Of a stretch of DNA of 6,916 nt, positions 5,934 through 6,916 are shown piece by piece. Made by a program: the position numbers and the translations under genes. The DNA is from JANRKG01 sp033763635 (lineage in GTDB: Bacteria > Cyanobacteriota > Cyanobacteriia > GCF-001939115): the NCBI GenBank assembly GCA_033763635.1, contig JANRKG010000173.1, positions 1 through 6,916 of the forward strand. The letters are read 5' to 3'. The notes beneath the pieces were generated by a model that worked only from the letters and a program-made list of their open reading frames with translations, was not told the DNA's origin and did no database searches. Numbering within the stretch: position 1 is the first letter of the stretch; each line of letters begins with the position of its first letter.

Positions 5934-6048
5934 AGGAGATTTCTAAAAAACAATCTACCCGCTGGTTTCGGCTTCGCTCAACCAACATCCGCGCCCTGAG
6001 CGAAGTCGAAGGGCAACCCCCAGGTAAACTCTTTTCTGGAAATCTCCT
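5934..6048. mobile_element. Nested inverted-repeat element, MITE- or REP-like candidate
   Basis: The outer arms AGGAGATTTC (5934-5943) and GAAATCTCCT (6039-6048) are exact inverse complements. Pairing continues inward, with a mismatch, through AAAA (5947-5950) and TTTT (6032-6035). The core has TTCGGCTTCGCTCA (5967-5980) against TGAGCGAAGTCGAA (5997-6010): 14 pairs with one G-U and a 16-nt loop. The core resembles the CTTCGCTCA/TGAGCGAAG hairpin I recall as dispersed in cyanobacterial genomes. No transposase is encoded, and no convincing target-site duplication is visible. It may be a non-autonomous element or a composite of a REP hairpin in a structured spacer. Confidence 0.5.
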
Positions 6049-6106
6049 AGGAGTACAAATGCACCCTGCCCTCCAGGCACCTACTCCATCTGGGGGAAAT
6101 TTTAGC

Positions 6107-6160
6107 TTTTCGATAAAGAAATCTTGTTTTTTGTAACGGGGACAACGCTCTTTATCAAAA
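6107..6160. repeat. Inverted repeat upstream of the sugar transferase
   Basis: TTTT-C-GATAAAGA (6107-6119) pairs with TCTTTATCAAAA (6149-6160), giving 12 pairs with one bulged C and a 29-nt loop. It is 138 bp or more upstream of the sugar transferase ATG and could belong to its long leader or flank its promoter. Between it and the start codon I see no gene. Confidence 0.45.
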
Positions 6161-6247
6161 ACACATAAAAATCCTTTACACTCGCCTAGCTCTTGAAGAT
6201 TCTAAGAAGCTTCGTGATCCCCAGATCCCCATGAACCCAGTCCCATC

Positions 6248-6253
6248 TATATT
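6248..6253 (+). promoter_or_regulatory. Candidate -10 box for the sugar transferase
   Basis: TATATT matches 5 of 6 bases of the -10 consensus and lies 44 bp before the ATG at 6298. No good -35 hexamer sits 16-18 bp upstream, so this would need an activator or be incidental. Confidence 0.22.
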
Positions 6254-6297
6254 TTGAGAGAACTACGTAAATACACGGTTTCTTTGGCAGATCCGTT

Positions 6298-6916
6298 ATG
6301 ACCAGACAATCCCTTGTGATTTCTTCTACTCCCCTCTCTTCTAACTGGACTACTTTTAATGCACCCGGCACTCCCCATCCTTCCGTCGAGTCGGCGTTCA
6401 AGCGTTTTCTTGACATCGCTGGCAGTTTGGTTGGGTTACTGATTCTGGCAATCGCCTTTGTCCCCATTGCGATCGCGATTAAGTTAGATTCTCCAGGGCC
6501 AATTTTCTTCCGGCAACAGCGATTTGGGCTGCTGGGCCAACCCTTCCACCTCTATAAGTTCCGGTCAATGGTCGTTGATGCTGATCAACTCAAGGCCAGT
6601 GTTCCCAATCAGGCAAAAGGGCTAATTTTCAAAAACGAGCGAGACCCTCGTATCACTCGCGTCGGTCGATTCCTCAGAAAGAGCAGTCTGGATGAACTCC
6701 CCCAGTTTTGGAATGTTCTGAAAGGCGAGATGAGTCTGGTGGGAACCCGTCCTCCTACGGGAGATGAGGTTTCCAAGTACAATACACGTCACTGGCAACG
6801 CCTGAACGTCAAACCCGGTATCACCGGAGAATGGCAGGTTTGTGGGCGATCGTCCGTCAAGGATTTCGAGCAGATTGTGGATTTGGACCTGCGCTACCAG
6901 GAGCGTTGGACCCCCC
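6298..6916 (+). CDS. Sugar transferase (monotopic phosphoglycosyl transferase), 5' part
   Basis: 206 codons are present; the gene runs off the right edge. The family transfers a phospho-sugar from a nucleotide sugar to undecaprenyl phosphate at the cytoplasmic membrane, the first step of exopolysaccharide, capsule or O-antigen repeat-unit assembly. Residues 1-30 are a polar Ser/Thr/Pro-rich tail. FKRFLDIAGSLVGLLILAIAFVPIAIAIKL (34-63) is the re-entrant membrane helix. DSPGPIFFRQQRFG (64-77), KFRSM (87-91), the catalytic SLDELPQF with the Asp132-Glu133 dyad (130-137), LVGTRPP (147-153), KPGITG (172-177) and LDLRY (196-200) are all intact. It lacks the N-terminal four-helix and CoA-binding-like portion of WcaJ-type enzymes, so it is the short form. 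The ATG is the first after an in-frame stop at 6268-6270. Sugar specificity cannot be read. Confidence 0.95.
   Translation, partial: MTRQSLVISSTPLSSNWTTFNAPGTPHPSVESAFKRFLDIAGSLVGLLILAIAFVPIAIAIKLDSPGPIFFRQQRFGLLGQPFHLYKFRSMVVDADQLKASVPNQAKGLIFKNERDPRITRVGRFLRKSSLDELPQFWNVLKGEMSLVGTRPPTGDEVSKYNTRHWQRLNVKPGITGEWQVCGRSSVKDFEQIVDLDLRYQERWTP

Noticed and set aside
5882..6136. Open frame of about 84 codons through the repeat region (plus strand)
   Set aside because: It begins with TTG inside the 13-bp array, runs through the inverted-repeat element, and gives a low-complexity protein with no recognisable motif.
6186..6467. 93-codon minus-strand frame overlapping the sugar transferase start
   Set aside because: It is antisense to a well-supported gene and shows no motif or ribosome site.
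1..6916. tRNA or rRNA genes, a transposase, an integrase or a phage module
   Set aside because: No cloverleaf, rRNA signature, or transposase or integrase motif was seen on either strand.

Overview
The window looks like a piece of a filamentous-type cyanobacterial chromosome. The evidence is perfect HIP1 octamers (GCGATCGC, for example 657-664 and 6469-6476), many near-HIP1 CGATCG sites, roughly 50% GC by eye, a ComFB-domain protein, and intergenic repeats of the kind common in cyanobacteria. The genus cannot be fixed from the sequence alone.

Layout. 1-483 (minus) is the 5' part of a methylenetetrahydrofolate reductase gene cut by the window edge. 602-1612 (minus) is trpS, complete. 1784-3610 (plus) is a large protein of unknown function with an N-terminal domain, a proline-rich linker, one membrane segment and four helical repeats. 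It is divergent from trpS across a G-rich 171-bp spacer. 3681-4895 (plus) is an L-2-hydroxyglutarate oxidase (LhgO) gene. 5082-5612 (plus) is a ComFB-domain gene. 6298 to the right edge (plus) is a sugar transferase of the membrane phosphoglycosyl transferase family, cut by the edge.

Two spacers carry unusual structure. The 186 bp between lhgO and comFB hold a purine/pyrimidine inverted repeat and a second, exact 11-bp inverted repeat that spans the comFB leader. The 685 bp before the sugar transferase hold no convincing gene. They do hold a small palindrome, short direct repeats, a 16-bp and a 13-bp tandem array lying almost end to end, and a nested inverted-repeat element of about 115 bp built around a CTTCGCTCA...TGAGCGAAG hairpin.

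The genes do not form one obvious pathway. metF and trpS are housekeeping, and lhgO is metabolic clean-up or respiration-linked. ComFB proteins of cyanobacteria are known as cyclic-dinucleotide receptors, so a comFB gene upstream of an exopolysaccharide-type sugar transferase is suggestive, but the link is only positional. I do not see a clearly new multi-gene system. The most worthwhile leads are the uncharacterised 608-residue membrane protein and the repeat cluster at 5698-6160.
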